NCBI GenBank assembly: GCA_027574665.1
Contig: CM050657.1
Span: forward strand, 15,388,404-15,452,403
Length of the DNA: 64,000 nucleotides
Source: Rhynochetos jubatus
Lineage: Eukaryota > Chordata > Aves > Eurypygiformes > Rhynochetidae
Direction of reading: 5' to 3'
Shown: positions 24,306 through 34,712 of the stretch, piece by piece
How positions within the stretch are numbered: the first letter of the stretch is position 1
How the letters are laid out: each line of letters begins with the position of its first letter
Notes under the pieces: generated by a model
What the model was told of the DNA's origin: nothing
What the model saw: the letters and a program-made list of their open reading frames with translations, nothing else
Databases searched by the model: none
Position numbers and translations under genes: made by a program

Positions 24306-25465
24306 CAAAAGGAGCGGGAGAGATAACAGGGGAATCGCTCCGGTGCCAACCCCTCCGTCGATAGCACCCCCTCACCGAGGGTGCTGCGTGCAGCCCTGGT
24401 TGCTTCTCCACGGATAATGACACTTTTAAGCCCCCACTTTGCCCTGGCAGGTGCCCAGAGGCTGCACAGGCCAGGGTGGAGGGCCCTGCCCATAGTCAGG
24501 CACTGTGATTGGCACAGATGGAGGTCATCATCAGCTGAGACCGAGCACCTCCTCCAGCAGGAGCTGCCGTGCGAGAGCCTCGTGTTGGGACCTGGGATCA
24601 CCCTCAGAGGGACCCTCCCCATCGCTCAGAGGAAGAGCCTGGTGAGAGCAGCCAGGTGTTTATCCAGCCAAATAACTTCTGGACAGCGAGGTAAGGTGAA
24701 TCGCCACGCTGCCCTCTCCAGGGATCAGTCGTCCCTGAGGACTGCCACTCTGAAGCAGCCCGGGAAGGTGGGAAGTCCCTTGCAGAGCCCAGGTCTGACA
24801 GGATCGGCCGGTCTGGCGAGGTCCATGCAGTGCCTGACCCTGATGCCATCTCTCCTGGGAAAGGGAAAGCTGCTTGTTTGCTCAGCTGGGGATGGCCCCA
24901 GCTCCCCGCTTCGCCACGCTCCTTTCCTGATGCTGCCAAAACCAGCGCAGAGGAGCCGGGGCTGGACTTTGTCAGCATTAACAGGTTCCATCAGCGGGCG
25001 CTTGCAAGCGACAAACATCTACGGTGCCTTTGAAACAGATGTTGGGTGGTCACTGGGAGGCGTGGGTGCATGGATAGGCAGGGGGTGCCCCCAGGGATGA
25101 GATGCCAGCAGGGTCCCAACACAGCACCCTAGCTTGGGCTCCTTTGGTATGGTTTTGATACCAGGCTTCAGTCAGGGCTTTGCTTTGAAAGCTGGGCAGT
25201 CCAGCCCCAGCGCTGGCTTTGGGGAGCTCCCCATCGCCAGTCGGGGGGTCAGCTGTAAAGCTGAATGCTGCCAGGCAGCCTGGGGTGAACAGGGACCTTG
25301 CGAGGAACAGATGGGGGAAGACCTGGTGGAAACGGTGCCGAGGAGGCAATGTACACACAGCAGGGAGCAAGCACAGGGAAGGGAGCGCTCGTCCCCGCAG
25401 ACGAAAGCAAACGAAGATGCCCGAAGAGCCCCAACTGGTTTCTGCCGGCCATTCACAGCTTTGTC
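24306..25465. other. GC-rich non-coding stretch
   Basis: No supported gene. The 239-codon plus-strand frame at 24381-25100 is overlapped by minus-strand frames of 124 and 97 codons and has no recognisable domain. Confidence 0.5.
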
Positions 25466-25469
25466 AATG

Positions 25470-25705
25470 GCTACTTTTCCGCAAATAAATTCAAATATTT
25501 ATTTCCAGCAAGTGGCTGGCAGGAGGTAGAGGAAGGAAAGACACTTATTGAATAATTGCACAACCCTCAAGAAAAGCCATAAATTACCCAGCCCTATCTG
25601 TCACTATAATTTCCAGCCAAAGTCCTAATGAATCTTTCCCAACAATAGTGTAAGGACAGGTCTGAAAATGTATTGAACCGTCTAGGCACTTGGGTAAGCA
25701 AAGCA
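25470..25705. promoter_or_regulatory. AT-rich block, likely conserved non-coding element
   Basis: Words such as GCAAATAAATTCAAATATTTA, TTGAATAATTGCACAACC, GCCATAAATTACCC and CCTAATGAATC are packed into about 230 bases between GC-rich flanks. TTGAATAATTGCACAA resembles joined homeodomain and C/EBP-like sites. No repeat is recognised. Confidence 0.4.
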
Positions 25706-25989
25706 GAGGCATTAATAACCACCATGAGACATCCCACCCTACAGCGGGGACCAGAGCAACACGGGCTGCCTTCGTTCCGCAGCCGCTGCCACAGCCCTTG
25801 CTACCCTGGCACAAGCTGAGGGCTTCTCCAGGGGATCGTCACCCCAAAAGGGGCAACTGGAGGCTTAAATAGTTCCAAAGTTTTGATAATTATAGGCAAG
25901 AAAGCTCATCCCTAAGGGAAATGGGTGCCCGAGGTACACCTGTTTATGGACAGGACAGAGGCAGGTTGGCCCTGTAGTTTTGGTCCACA

Positions 25990-26250
25990 AAGCAATAGAG
26001 GATGAGAGGTTTATCACGCAGTGAATCATGGCTCACCTACAGACTTCAGCGCAGGACGTTAATGTAAAAGGCAGATAAAAAAAGCACAGGCAATTTTTTG
26101 CTGGACAGTAACAAAATACAATAAAAGTTACTGCTGTGAACTGCTTCTCCAGAAAGCATTTCTTAATTCAAACACATATTTTTGCTTTTTCTCCTCAAAA
26201 TCTTGCAGAAACCAGCATAAGAGTTTAAAAATAATAAAAATAACATGTTC
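25990..26250. promoter_or_regulatory. AT-rich block, possible conserved non-coding element
   Basis: AT-rich words (GGTTTATCACGCAGTGAATC, CAATAAAAGTTACTGC, CTTAATTCAAACACATATT) with no open frame or known repeat. Function is inferred. Confidence 0.3.
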
Positions 26251-26597
26251 AGGTGGTGTTAGGTGGGATGGGCAAACCCTGGCTCCCACCAGCTTTACAC
26301 CCACCCCACTGCAGGGGTCACACCAACACCCTGATGGCCATGGGCTGCTGGGGCCAGGGCAAATGAACTTCCCTCTCAGACAATCCCAGTCCAAAACTGT
26401 CTAGCACTGGACTGTGAGTCCAGCCACGCTCCGAAGTCCCCGATACGCCGTATGCTTTCCCTTCACGTTTCACTTCTGCACTTCACATACTATTCCCATA
26501 GCGAGGATTTACTGCTGCCCGGTGTGCAGGCAGTATCATGGAATGCCATCTCCAAACGGCCGGCACGGCTCTCTCCAGTGCTTACAGGACCCCCATT

Positions 26598-26802
26598 ACT
26601 CTGATATCCGAGCACTTCACAAACATTAATGGGTTTAAGCCTGCAACCTCCAGCTGAAGCAGGGAAGAGTTATTACTCCTGTTTACAGAGGGGGAACCAT
26701 GGCACAGCAGGGCTGGCTTGCCTGAATCCACAGCTTTTGCTGTAGTGAAGCAGGCGCAGGGACATGGTTTCTGGTCTCTTGGATTAGCATCCTAATACCA
26801 AC
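26598..26802 (-). mobile_element. Amniote MIR-type SINE
   Basis: Read on the plus strand, the parts follow the reverse-complement MIR order: CCGAGCACTTCACAAACATT, then TTATTACTCCTGTTTACAGA, then GGGGAACCATGGCACAG, then GGCTTGCCTGAATCCACAG, then GGTCTCTTGGATTAGCATCC. This corresponds to the amniote form of the element, whose reverse complement contains ATTTTACAGATGGGGAACTGAGGCAC and ends near the tRNA-derived promoter. It therefore lies on the minus strand. It is diverged but near full length, about 200 bases. Confidence 0.8.
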
Positions 26803-26804
26803 CC

Positions 26805-27640
26805 GCCTTTCCCTTCCCGTTCCCATGAACGGCCTTCCTCCACGGGGATTTCGGTTGTTATTGCCTGCCCAGCCACACTGGACCTTTAAATATCCCAGGC
26901 CTGCTCCTGCCATCCCGGGGGAGGAACTGGGGAAGGGGTGGGGATCCCACGGGAGACCACAGCCTCCCAGGAGCAGAGAGATTAACGTTTCAACTTGGCT
27001 CAGTGTGACATTTCCATCTGGTTTGACAAACTAAACATTTGAGTTTGCAAATGTCAAAGTATTTCCATCAAAAATGTCGTCGGCGAAGTCTGACATTTCT
27101 TAATCTTTTTTTTTTTTTCTGTCCCATTCTGTGAACATTTTTGATAGTTCAACTTTGTCTTGATTTGAGAGGGATACACACTGTAATTTTTGGCCAGTTT
27201 AAGCACTTAGATGTTTTTAACTTAAGCCGTTATCTAGGTCCTGCGGGCTATTCCTGCCAGGAACAGACATTGCTGGTGGCACCAGGCAGCCCCTCCACGA
27301 GCCCCGCTTAGTTACAGAGGGGATCCAGAGTCACACAGCCCAGAGCGTGCCAGGAAGCAAGCGGCTGAAGTTTCCTTGCTCCAGGCTCCGAGCTGCATCC
27401 AACCAGCCCTTCACCTCCAACTTCTGGCCCAGCTCTTTCCCGGGATCACGCTGAGCTACATCTCGGGGGGCCTGGGCAAGGGGCTTCCCACCACCTCCCG
27501 GTGTATTAGTGGAAGAAGGAGCAGGAAAGTCAATGCAGGAGAGCACGTACCGTACAGAAATCTATAGTCAGCTGCATTTTGATACAGTCCCCAAAGTACC
27601 TAATTATGCAGCTCGGATTTCTCCCTGCTCCTCATTCCAG
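26805..27640. other. Non-coding stretch, partly AT-rich
   Basis: From about 26995 to 27240 the sequence is AT-rich, with near-symmetric words around TTTGACAAACTAAACATTTG and GCAAATGTCAAAG and a run of T at 27108-27118. This could be a decayed repeat or a regulatory block; I cannot assign it. The rest is GC-rich without gene signals. Confidence 0.35.
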
Positions 27641-27651
27641 CGATAGCTCAC

Positions 27652-27817
27652 CCTGAATCTTTATCAGGCCTTCGGGCTTCGCAGACATAAAGGAGACGTT
27701 CGGCTCTCCCGTCTTCCGCAGCAGGATGGGAGGGCAGAGGTAGAAGGGCGACATACTGCTCTTGTCAGATCTGCAGAAAGCGATGTCAGGGAGCGGGCGT
27801 CCCAGCGCACGCAACAC
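27652..27817 (-). CDS. Candidate internal coding exon, gene unknown
   Basis: The minus strand has a strong 3' splice site (GGGCTTTTCTTTAG before 27817), an open frame of 55 codons, and a good 5' splice site (CAGG then GTGAGC at 27651-27646). The translation contains SPFYLCPPILLRKTGEPN and ends AKPEGLIKIQ. It looks like folded protein rather than chance GC-rich translation, and CpGs are spread across it as in constrained exons. A second acceptor inside it (GCTTTCTGCAG, exon from 27770) would give a 119-base exon in the same frame. With the outer acceptor the exon is 166 bases, starting in phase 0 and ending with one extra base. I do not recognise the protein family. It does not join in phase to the other minus-strand candidate at 28194-28319. 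It could be a real exon of a gene extending beyond the window or a relic. Confidence 0.4.
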
Positions 27818-28193
27818 CTAAAGAAAAGCCCGGCTTCCCCGCGGTGCTCGGGCTCTGCTGGGGAGGGATGGTGCCGAGCCAAGCAGGCAGCTGCAGCAGC
27901 GCAGGAACACGCTCCGAGGGGGTCTTAGAGGGATTTGGGAGAGGGAGAGCGTGCATGAAAATTGCATCAGAGCAAAGAGCTAATTGCCAAGATTAACAGG
28001 CTCCAACAAGTGAAGGGTGAGCACTTGAAGTATGAAGTGTTGACTGAGATGCAAGCGTTACCCGCGGAGCCAAGCAGGGCTGATGTGCAGAGAGGGGCAG
28101 AGCTATCTCAGAGCAAAGAGCGGGATGCACAGCTCCAGCTGCTCGCTATTCCCAGGGCATGGGCAGAGGGACCCCACCGCCCCCAGAGCTCAC

Positions 28194-28319
28194 CAGAGAG
28201 AATGGCTTTGGGTCGCAAGGCTCCAGGTTGGCAGATGTAAAGCAGCACAGGGAAGGGACATGTGTGCTCCCACTCTGGGGGTTTGCCATCAAAGATGGGG
28301 TCAAGGACAGGCAGCATCT
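28194..28319 (-). CDS. Tentative internal coding exon, gene unknown
   Basis: On the minus strand, TCTTGGCAG precedes 28319 and GTGAGC follows 28194, enclosing 126 bases (two bases, 41 codons, one base), a symmetric length that keeps frame if skipped. The translation contains LDPIFDGKPPEWEHTCP and ends near LRPKAILS. The acceptor has a poor pyrimidine tract, and the frame stays open well past both ends, so chance is possible. It lies about 380 bases upstream, in minus-strand sense, of the better candidate at 27652-27817, but the phases do not match for direct splicing. No family is recognised. Confidence 0.2.
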
Positions 28320-29350
28320 CTGCCAAGACATCACTCGGTGTTACCCAGGGCGTGTCCTCACCATTGTGTCCCAAGGAAGGCTCAGAAATGCCAGTTGCAA
28401 TTAGGAAATGGTGACCCAACCAGAGAGGCTTGAGCCATGGGGCGGGAGCACACAGCGGGATGCAGGTGGATGCCGCCTTGGAAAACCAGGGCCAGCTGCA
28501 AGCAAAATAAATAAAACCAGCCCACTCTGACACACAGCCAGCCCAGGGACACATTCACTGCACAGCCAGGGAGAGTTGTGAGGTGACTGCAGGAATTGGA
28601 CAGCTTAGGAGATGGATGAACACCACGGCCGGGAGAATTTGTCGGTGTTTAAATGGAATGAGGACAGGCACAGAGGTAATCCGGCCCTGGCAGAAACACC
28701 TGGGACCAGGAACCTCACACAAGGCTGAGGACAGTGGTGTGCTGCAGGAGAAGGGAACAAGTGCCACCACTTCCTCTGTGGGGGAGGGGAGAGAAGAGGG
28801 GCAGCTGGGAGGAGGGAGGCTGGGATGAGGGCAGCTTTGCAACTAGATGCTGCCTTGAGGAGGAAGGAGATGGGTGGGAGCTGTCAGGGAGCATGGGGCA
28901 GGTTGCATGCGGAGCGTGCACCAGCCTTGCAGTGGCAAAGCTGTCAAGGGGATCCAAGGGAAAAGCCAAGATAGAGAAGGAACACCCAAAGGGGAAGCTA
29001 CAGGCAGTGTCTGCTCACCCCAAGAGCCACAGTAGGACTGAGGGAGGTCCCTGGCCTGTGCCGAGCTCCCAAGCATCATTTTAACACAGGGGTTCTGTCA
29101 GCATGTGCCGTAGGTGACCAGTACTGCAGCGGGGTCAGAAGGGCTGGTCACTAATGACCTGCAGAAGGAGAGTGCCAGCATGAAGTCACACCTCTGGGCT
29201 CCAGATGCGGGATGCACAGAGTCCTGCGAGCCTGGAGCTCTCCTGCTTAAACCCTGAGGAAAAAAAGGGGGAAGAGGGATGTATCTGCATTTGGAGAAAG
29301 GCAGGGGTGCTGTGGAGGGGGAGGATGATGTGACTTGCACCAAGTCCCAG
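28320..29350. other. Non-coding stretch
   Basis: Purine-rich in parts (28740-28870, GGGGAGAGAAGAGG-like). No gene or repeat family is recognised before the CR1 copy at 29356. Confidence 0.45.
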
Positions 29351-29355
29351 AGGAA

Positions 29356-29438
29356 ATCACAGAATGGTTTGGGTCAGAAGGGACCTTAAAGATCAATTAG
29401 TTCCAACCCCCTGCCATGGGCAGGGACACCTTCCACTA
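29356..29438 (-). mobile_element. CR1 LINE 3' end fragment, avian type
   Basis: The plus strand reads ATCACAGAATGGTTTGGGTC, then AGAAGGGACCTTAAAGATCA, then GTTCCAACCCCCTGCCATGG, then GCAGGGACACCTTCCACTA. This is the reverse complement of the common avian CR1 3' end, so the element lies on the minus strand. It is a short 5'-truncated copy with few differences from the form I know, so it is relatively young. Confidence 0.95.
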
Positions 29439-29439
29439 A

Positions 29440-30185
29440 TTAGTGTGGGAGCCAGGAGCAAAGCCTGGTTTCCCCAACTGGCCAGTGGCACGCCATGGGT
29501 CACTCGTTCCTCCGCACAAGCACATCCCCCCAAACCAGGTTTGGGGCAAGCATGCTACGAGGTACAGAGAGATAAACTTCTAACAAGTATTATTTGCAAA
29601 CTTATCATTCAGCCAGCCCAGTTTCTAGGTTACACAGCTGACAATTTTGTAACGCAGAAAGAGAAGAGAGATCAAAACCAGCCGACATGTCAAGGAACAT
29701 AAGCCACAGAAGACAAAACACAGGGGGGAGGAAAGGAAAAAAAAAAGACTGGTTTTCAAAGAGGAAAGAGAAAGAAAACATTAAACCATGGGGTGCCCGG
29801 AGATCTCTGCCAGAACCAGGCTTGTCTTCTTCTCTACCAGGGCTGGGGAAGTCAGCAGTAAAGTGATGAAAACTTGCAAAACGATTTGGGGTGGATTAAC
29901 GGAGGGCAGAAAAGCGGTGCGGGGCTTGAGATGGACCCCAGCGCGGCTGGGTCCCGGTGCGGAGGAGAGCGGTGCTTAGCCGGTGCCTGGCGTGGGGATG
30001 TCTTGGGCTGTTGGTGCACAACAAATGGTTTGAATGCGGCGGAGGTGAAAGGAAAACGCCTGAACATCCGTGCAGATATTCCCCCAAATGTGCCTGTGCC
30101 TCACGCAGCAGCATTCAACCCCCAAATAAAACGTTACAGAATATATAAAGGGTGGGATAGAAAACACTATTATATAAACCTGTCT
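29440..30185. other. Non-coding stretch, unassigned
   Basis: Composition is mixed, with A-rich purine runs at 29700-29780. The part just upstream of the CR1-type tail at 30189 may be more of the same old element, but I cannot match it. Confidence 0.35.
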
Positions 30186-30188
30186 TCG

Positions 30189-30353
30189 CATCAAGACTGG
30201 GGGCCTTTCCAAAAAGATACACTGCAGCCAAACAAATTATGGAGCTCGGTACAGGGATAACCGGATGAAGTTTAATGGCCTGTAATACGCAGGAGGTCAG
30301 GCTCACTGAGCTAATAGTTTCTCCTGGCCTTAAAACCTATGAATGTATGAATA
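30189..30353 (+). mobile_element. Ancient CR1-type LINE 3' end (amniote/reptile style)
   Basis: In order the sequence has CATCAAGACTGGGGGCC, TTTCCAAAAAGATACACTG, ACAGGGATAACCGGATGAAG, TGTAATACGCAGGAGGTCAG and CTCCTGGCCTTAAAACCTAT, ending in GAATGTATGAATA. This follows the CR1-type 3' end common in turtles and crocodilians (AGGAGGTCAGACTAGATGAT..., CTGGCCTTAAAATCTATGAA). It differs clearly from the avian CR1 ends at 10.7 and 29.4 kb and is more diverged, so it predates them. It may be the tail of the same old lineage as the RT fossils nearby. Confidence 0.8.
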
Positions 30354-30359
30354 AATCAA

Positions 30360-31090
30360 GGGAATACTTGTTTAGTTCCAGACCCTCGGCCCGCAAAGAT
30401 ATGATACAGCAGGGGAGGGAGAATAGAGATGGGCAGTGGAAGCGGCACGGAGGATGAAGGGGATGCGGGGGTTCAAGGAGCAACAGCGCTGAAGCAACCC
30501 AAAAGCCACCGATTAAGATGCTGGTTTCTGCACAGGGTGTGACTGCCCTTGGAGCTGGTGGCTGGGAGGGATGGCTGGAGCGAAAGGATTTACAGGAGTA
30601 AGAGGAGAGCTGGGATGGAGGGGTGGTTGCCGGGGCTGGAGGGAACATCTGCCTTGGGCCAGGGTCTGCTGGGGCATCGGGAGAAGCAGCATCGCCCCCC
30701 ATCCCCTAATGCTCACACACGGAGGAAGGAATCCCACTGCCAAACACCGCATCCTTAGGTGGGTAGGGGCTCAAAAACCCCGGGATAAACACGATCAGCA
30801 AGGAGAGAGAAGCCCCAAACCATGGACATGAGGCAGGTGAAGCCGTGGGGATGGCAGCCGATGGGTTAGAGCTGATAAAGTGTTCCAGGGAATACAAAGG
30901 GCTTTAAAAGACATCGGGGAAAAGAAGTGCTAGTGAGACAGAAGGATAATAATAAATGAGAAAAGGGGCTGGAAGGAATGAAGAGCTTTAAAATGGCTGT
31001 TGCTGAATTGCCTTTTTAAATTGCTCTTTAAGGCGATAACTAAAGAGAAGAGGCATGGTCAATTAGGAAGTAATGAAGACCTTGTAAATA
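30360..31090. other. Non-coding stretch between old LINE pieces
   Basis: Purine-rich and mixed sequence, AT-rich from about 30890. Some of it may be unrecognised LINE sequence upstream of the 31.1 kb RT fossil. No gene is supported. Confidence 0.35.
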
Positions 31091-31099
31091 CACTTACTG

Positions 31100-31830
31100 A
31101 TAAAAAGCACGTAAGGGAACGCTTGACAAACCTAACGTACACAAATCAGCCGGGGCAAGCAACATGCGTTTTGAATTATTAAGGGAATTTGCTAACGAAC
31201 TTAGTGAGCCTCTGCCACTTCAAAACCCACCACCATCAACAAAAATAAAATCGCAGTCGGCCAAATTCCGAGCTGGCGTAACAAATCAATGGAGGGTTTG
31301 GGAGGGGACTGGCAGGGAAGGAAATAAACACAAAGCAAAATTTAAAAGGAAAAAAGAAAGGGGAAGACTGGAAAAGGAGACTGACAATTAGTAGCCAGGA
31401 AATTTGTTTCATCCTCCAGGCAAGGAACACCACAAAAATCGGGGATTAAGGAAAAGGCATTTGCTGGCTCCCAGAGGAGAGCGGAGCCACGAGCAATGCA
31501 AAGGAAGAATTTATTAAGGACGAAGCATGGCGGTCAAAGCCAAACGGAGTTTTACAGGGCACCACGGCCTCTCTGGAGGCAGGGACCAGTGGGTAAAAAC
31601 TGGCAGGACAGATGGCGTTTCATCCCACGGCTTGGGGATCTTGCTGAAGGAATTAGCTGGCTGCGCAGCGAGGCCGGCTCGGAGCCCTCACGGTGCGACG
31701 GCCGGCTCAGGAGCCAGTGCTAGACCTGGTCTGGTTTGGGATGAACGTTAACGATGAACAAGATAAACGTCAAAGTAATTGCATTTGCAAATGATGCTTA
31801 ATTAGGTCACGCTGAGAACAGAAATAACGC
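31100..31830 (+). mobile_element. Ancient CR1/L3-type LINE, reverse transcriptase region
   Basis: At 31170 the plus strand reads FELLREFANELSEPLPL, preceded by an NQPG segment; this matches the N-terminal RT region NKS.GPD..HPRVLKELANELSEPLS. Near 31720 VLDLVWFGMNVNDE matches the family's VLGPVLFNIFINDL, and at 31766-31812 VKVIAFANDA, one stop, then LGH, matches the catalytic KFADDTKLGG (here the second Asp pair reads ND). The order is right but the pieces lie in different frames and the middle is poorly preserved. About 700 bases remain. Its age is similar to the 23.9 and 37.2 kb fossils. Confidence 0.75.
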
Positions 31831-31834
31831 AACA

Positions 31835-32755
31835 GGAGCTGGGATGGTTTGAAACTCGGGTGGAACGAGACGAGCAAGGAGCCTGGAAGGATGTAGGGAC
31901 CACGGGGGGGAAGGCGTCCTCAACAGAAATACATAGGTGCTGGGGGACAGTCCTGGGATGGGGGGTGGCTGGAAGCAGCATTTTGGGTAGGATTTCTCAG
32001 TGCATCTCTCAGCACTCTGAAAGGCATCAGGGTCCCTCAAAATCCCTGCTGGCATGGCAGGGTTTGCCCAGGCATTTTGCAGCATAAGGAGATTTCTTAC
32101 TCTCTTGCCCAAAGGTTTTGGGGCAGAAAGGGTGGTTCTGGAGACCAGGAGAAAGCTGCTCTGGGATGGGGTGCTGGCTGCATCCTGCGGCGTGGCCGGG
32201 GCTGGACAGGCACCGAAGGGTGATGACATCTCCGCCCTCGGAAAGGGAACATGGATTTGTGCAGTGTGGCAGGAAACCCCACCCCATCACGCCCCTGACC
32301 AGGACAGATCAAATAAAAGCAGGGAGCCCCAGTGAAGCGGGTGTTATTTGGGAGAGCTGTCAGAGTGCTCACTCCTGGGGCATCCCTGCTTCTCATCCGC
32401 TTGATGGAAGCTGACATTGTGTGAACCTTTCTGAGCAAACCCAAATTATTTTAATTTCTAAATCCAAACAGCTCCAATTATATCATTTCCCCTGTGCAAA
32501 GCGGGGTAATGCTCTCCCTCTGCTTCCCTGGCAGGGCTGGGGCAGCCCTGAGTGCTGGCAGTGGTGGAAGCGGCGGCTCCGAACTGGACTGGGGGGAGCA
32601 GGATCTCACACACCTCTCCAGGCATCCCTCCTGTTCGAGGACAGCTCAAGGGACACGCTGGGACAGAGCCCAGTGGGCAGGGTGAGATGGGGCGATGGTG
32701 AGACAGTTTCAGTATACAGAGGGAATTTTCAAGGTTCAGTTTTACATGTGTACTG
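31835..32755. other. Non-coding stretch
   Basis: GC-rich and unassigned. The first 150 bases may be more of the LINE at 31100-31830. No gene is supported. Confidence 0.4.
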
Positions 32756-32759
32756 GGGG

Positions 32760-32806
32760 GGATTTCTTGGAAAAAAAAAAAAAGAGATTTTTTTCCCAAG
32801 AAATCC
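32760..32806. repeat. Near-perfect 19-bp inverted repeat (hairpin)
   Basis: The left arm at 32760-32778 (GGATTTCTTGG plus A-run) pairs with the right arm at 32788-32806 (T-run plus CCCAAGAAATCC) with one base mismatched or bulged, around a short A-rich loop. No transposon ends or target duplications are recognised. Confidence 0.8.
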
Positions 32807-32999
32807 AGTGTTTGGGCCGAGCTCTCCTGTCCAGAGCAGAGGTTTCTGGTTTTCCCTGGTTTTCCTCCTTTTGCTCTGCATGGAGCAGCCTCCCATGGTA
32901 GCTCGGACTGGGGTGGGGGGGTGGGAATATTTCACTTTAAGTATGAGCAACAAACGATTTGATAGTTACAGAAATAGAAGAGGGGGAAAAAAAAAAAAA

Positions 33000-33190
33000 G
33001 GCAATTTGAGGAAACATTTCCTAAAGAGCTCTGATTAACTAATTAACTGAGTTTCTTCCTGCACCAGCCTTTCCCTCGCAGCTTCGGTGCCATCCATTTG
33101 CAGAGGGTATACTGCACTAACGTACTGTAATTGTAATTATACACCTCCAGCTGCCTTTGGTAATTTTTTCCCCTCCTATAAGCAGCCCTC
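33000..33190. promoter_or_regulatory. AT-rich block, possible conserved non-coding element
   Basis: It contains CTGATTAACTAATTAACTG, CGTACTGTAATTGTAATTAT and TGGTAATTTTTTCCCC, a tight cluster of TAAT/ATTA homeodomain cores. No repeat or frame is recognised. Confidence 0.35.
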
Positions 33191-33194
33191 TCCC

Positions 33195-34710
33195 TTTTCT
33201 CTAGGGCTGCCTCAGCACCATTTTCCCACTGTTGTTTTACCCATAGCTGGGGCAGGGAGAGCAGTGCAAACACTGGATGTAGCTCCTGCCTTTCACCCCC
33301 AGGACTCCCCCAGCATTTTTCACCTCCACCCCCAAGCCCCACTGCCCCCAGCATCACCTCTTTCTCCTCCCTTCCACTTGCTGCCAGCTCCTCCGTTTCT
33401 CCCTGTGCTATTTTTAACAGGGTATTAAGGTGTCTGCTTCCAGCAACACACAGAGCCTCCCCTCCGGCTCAGCCATGCCCAAATCCAGGCATATCCCCCT
33501 CCATGCACCCACCCTCACTTCCCTGAGCCAGCAAGGAGCTTCTGCCAAGCCACCCCCAGCCCCTCCAGTACCACACGGTCCAAGCAAACCTGGTATCACA
33601 CAAGACAAGCCATCCTGGATCTGCCACACTTAAGGGACACTAACTCTGCTGCCACCAACCCTCCCCAGCACTCGTTGCCTTTTAGCCCCTCTGGTCCCGC
33701 TCCAGCATCACCAGGCTGCAGCCGCAGCTGAGCTCCCCCTCAGCATCCTGCCTGCACGCAGCTGGGGCCGAGGTGTTCCTGCTCCCACCTGGAACCCCTT
33801 TGCTCTAGGAAGCACAGCTCTCCAGCACCATCTCCCTCCTAGGCTCCACCGGAGTTTACCGAAACACACACTCCTCCAAGCCCCTCCATTTCTGGATTAA
33901 ATTCCCAGCCCCTTATCACATTACAAGGTAGCCGGGCGCCGCCGCGCTCCCTAAACTTAAACACCTTTTATTCTCATTAAAGGGGTCCGTGCCTCTCTCC
34001 TGCTTCTCTGTCTCCCAGTTAAAAGCTAATTAATTACTGGTGCCTTCCCCAGCAGATGTTCCCGCTTCGGCACTGCTCAGAAGCGTGGTATTTGCGAACC
34101 GCAGGGCTCTGGTGTGGACTGGGGTGTACGGGACAGCGGGGAGAGGAGCCCTTCCCAGCCAGCCCTGCTTCGGAAAAGGGAGAGAAAGCGGCTGTTTATG
34201 AGAAAGGCACTGGTTGTTTTTCTTGGAAAGAAGCAAAATCCTCAGATAGGGGTAAAATCCTGATTCCACAGAAAATTAAGCAGTGTGGATTTCAGTTGGG
34301 TCTGGTCAGAGGTTTATTTCCCCTCATACAAGAAACCTCTCATAAATCACTGCTCTCTCCAAGGGCTTTTCAAAGCGGTGATGCAAAACAGAACTGCACT
34401 GTCCGCGTAAGGCTAGCCGGCCCCAAAGAGCGCCGGGGAAGTGGGAAGAGATGGGCGGCCATCTCCACAGCCCCACCGCCCTGCCATTGCCACGCGCCCC
34501 GCTGCCCTGCATCCCTCTGCCTGCCTCTGCTCACGCTGTGGCTCACGAAACGCCAGCAAAGGGCGAGAAGAGATGAAGAAATGGGTGCCATGGGAAGGAG
34601 ATGGGTGACTGATGGGCCAGAAGGGATGATGACCTGGCAGTGTGCTGTGTGCCCCATGGCAGGGAAGGGGCAGCAGCATTTGCTGATGTGGACCATTGCC
34701 ATGGTATGTA
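33195..34710. other. GC-rich non-coding stretch
   Basis: No gene is supported. A TAAT-rich patch (AAAGCTAATTAATTACTGG) lies at about 34020-34042. The sequence then leads into the minisatellite. Confidence 0.45.
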
Positions 34711-34712
34711 CA

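Noticed and set aside
26995-27075. Near-symmetric words around TTTGACA and TGTCAAA that suggested a small DNA transposon
   Set aside because: The arms pair over only about seven bases and no target duplication is seen.
27962-28240. Plus-strand frame with a Lys/Glu/Gln-rich, coiled-coil-like start
   Set aside because: The coiled-coil look covers only about 35 residues. There is no good acceptor, and the stretch overlaps a minus-strand exon candidate.
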